The notes under the pieces: generated by a model
Database searches by the model: none
Told to the model about the DNA's origin: nothing
The model's input: the letters and a program-made list of their open reading frames with translations, nothing else
In this document: in pieces, positions 6,848 to 7,197 of the stretch
How positions within the stretch are numbered: position 1 is the first letter of the stretch
Layout of the letters: the number at the start of each line of letters is the position of its first letter
Assembly: GCA_031287505.1 (NCBI GenBank)
Contig: JAITSW010000140.1
Location: 1 to 7,197 of the forward strand
Direction of reading: 5' to 3'
Length of the DNA stretch: 7,197 nt
DNA from: Propionibacteriaceae bacterium
Lineage (GTDB): Bacteria; Actinomycetota; Actinomycetes; Propionibacteriales; Propionibacteriaceae
Translations under genes and position numbers: made by a program

Positions 6848-7197
6848 CGCATAAGACCCTTCTGTGAAAGCGTCGGGCTGGCCGCCAGCGAAGCCTGCTC
6901 TTGCTCGTCCCAGATGCGCAACTCATGAGCCCCGCTGGGCTTCTTAGCCACAATCTGCTTCTTGAGTTTGAACATGGCGTCAATGAGCATGTCGGGGCGG
7001 GGTGGGCAACCTGGCAGGTAAATGTCTACCGGTACCAGGTGGTCTCCGCCTTGAACCACCGCATAGTTGTTGAAAATGCCGCCTGAGGAAGCGCAGGCTC
7101 CCATCGCGACAACCCACTTGGGATTGGGCATTTGGTCGTAAACGCGCCTCAGGACAGGAGCCATCTTCTGGCTTACCCGCCCAGAGATAATCATCAG
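6844..7197 (-). CDS. nuoB: NADH-quinone oxidoreductase subunit B, C-terminal part (5' end outside window)
   Basis: NuoB carries cluster N2, the last iron-sulfur centre before quinone, in the Q module of complex I at the cytoplasmic face of the membrane. The visible 117 codons begin inside the protein (a Leu codon at 7195-7197, then [17 protein letters not shown]) and run to a TGA at 6844-6846. Two of the four expected N2 ligands are visible: the Cys of MGACASSGG (7093-7095) and the Cys of LPGCPPRP (7006-7008). The tandem Cys-Cys pair and the N-terminus lie beyond the window edge. The Met at 7192-7194 is internal to the conserved LMIISGRV run and is not a start. The stop overlaps the nuoC start by four bases. 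The tail after the conserved core (about 35 residues from KKQIVAKKP onward) is variable in the family. Identity is secure; only truncation limits the call. Confidence 0.97.
   Translation of the reverse strand: MMIISGRVSQKMAPVLRRVYDQMPNPKWVVAMGACASSGGIFNNYAVVQGGDHLVPVDIYLPGCPPRPDMLIDAMFKLKKQIVAKKPSGAHELRIWDEQEQASLAASPTLSQKGLMR
6857..6863 (-). promoter_or_regulatory. Ribosome binding site of nuoC
   Basis: The minus-strand bases AGAAGGG lie nine bases upstream of the nuoC ATG, inside the end of nuoB. It is a weaker Shine-Dalgarno match than those of the downstream genes. Because the start also overlaps the nuoB stop, nuoC probably relies partly on ribosomes terminating on nuoB. Confidence 0.55.

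Larger units (their letters stand above)
1..7197 (-). other. Interior of the nuo (complex I) operon
   Basis: The seven genes nuoB to nuoH follow one another with no gap, and each of the six junctions is a 4-base start/stop overlap. A single polycistronic transcript is therefore expected, with its promoter upstream of nuoB (probably before nuoA) and its end beyond nuoH, both outside the window. I see no internal non-coding space that could hold an obvious promoter or terminator. The nuoA, nuoI, nuoJ, nuoK, nuoL, nuoM and nuoN genes would be expected on the flanks. Confidence 0.93.

Noticed and set aside
6245..6928. A 227-codon open frame on the plus strand, antisense to nuoC and the end of nuoB
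   Set aside because: It lies exactly opposite strongly conserved nuoC sequence, has no recognisable domain or plausible ribosome binding site, and is explained by moderately high-GC codon structure leaving the complementary strand open.
7192..7194. ATG as a possible start of the partial gene at the right edge
   Set aside because: The preceding codon is the conserved Leu of LMIISGRV in NuoB, so this Met is internal and the gene continues beyond the window.

Overview
The window lies entirely inside an operon for the proton-pumping respiratory NADH:quinone oxidoreductase (complex I, NDH-1). All genes are on the minus strand. Read in the direction of transcription (from position 7197 down to 1), the order is nuoB (3' part), nuoC, nuoD, nuoE, nuoF, nuoG, nuoH (5' part). 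This matches part of the canonical nuoA-to-nuoN order. Coding sequence covers the whole window. There is no intergenic stretch, so no operon promoter, terminator, RNA gene, mobile element or CRISPR array is seen.

The host looks like a member of the Actinomycetota. GC content is moderately high (about 58% judged from a few lines, not counted throughout). NuoC and NuoD are separate genes rather than the NuoCD fusion of E. coli. NuoD, NuoE and NuoH follow mycobacterial and Streptomyces sequences closely as I remember them, including the NuoE motif [10 protein letters not shown], the extended NuoE tail, and the NuoD runs [10 protein letters not shown] and FVTRMDY. GTG starts occur at nuoD and nuoF. 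A genus cannot be assigned from this sequence alone.

The genes cover two functional parts. NuoE, NuoF and NuoG form the NADH-oxidising N module: FMN and N3 on NuoF, N1a on NuoE, and N1b, N4, N5 and N7 on NuoG. NuoB, NuoC and NuoD form the Q module, which passes electrons through cluster N2 to quinone, probably menaquinone in this lineage. NuoH is the membrane anchor that forms the floor of the quinone chamber. Every cofactor ligand that falls inside the window is present, so the encoded complex looks functional. All six gene junctions are 4-base start/stop overlaps (ATGA or GTGA), each with a purine-rich ribosome binding site inside the upstream gene, which suggests tight translational coupling and fixed stoichiometry.

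This is a conserved housekeeping locus and I see no undescribed system in it. The points worth a second look are residue-level departures around the quinone site: Phe where NuoD usually has the quinone-binding Tyr, Glu where it usually has the Asp that pairs with the quinone-site His, and Ile-Leu replacing Asn-Arg in the NuoH GPNR motif.
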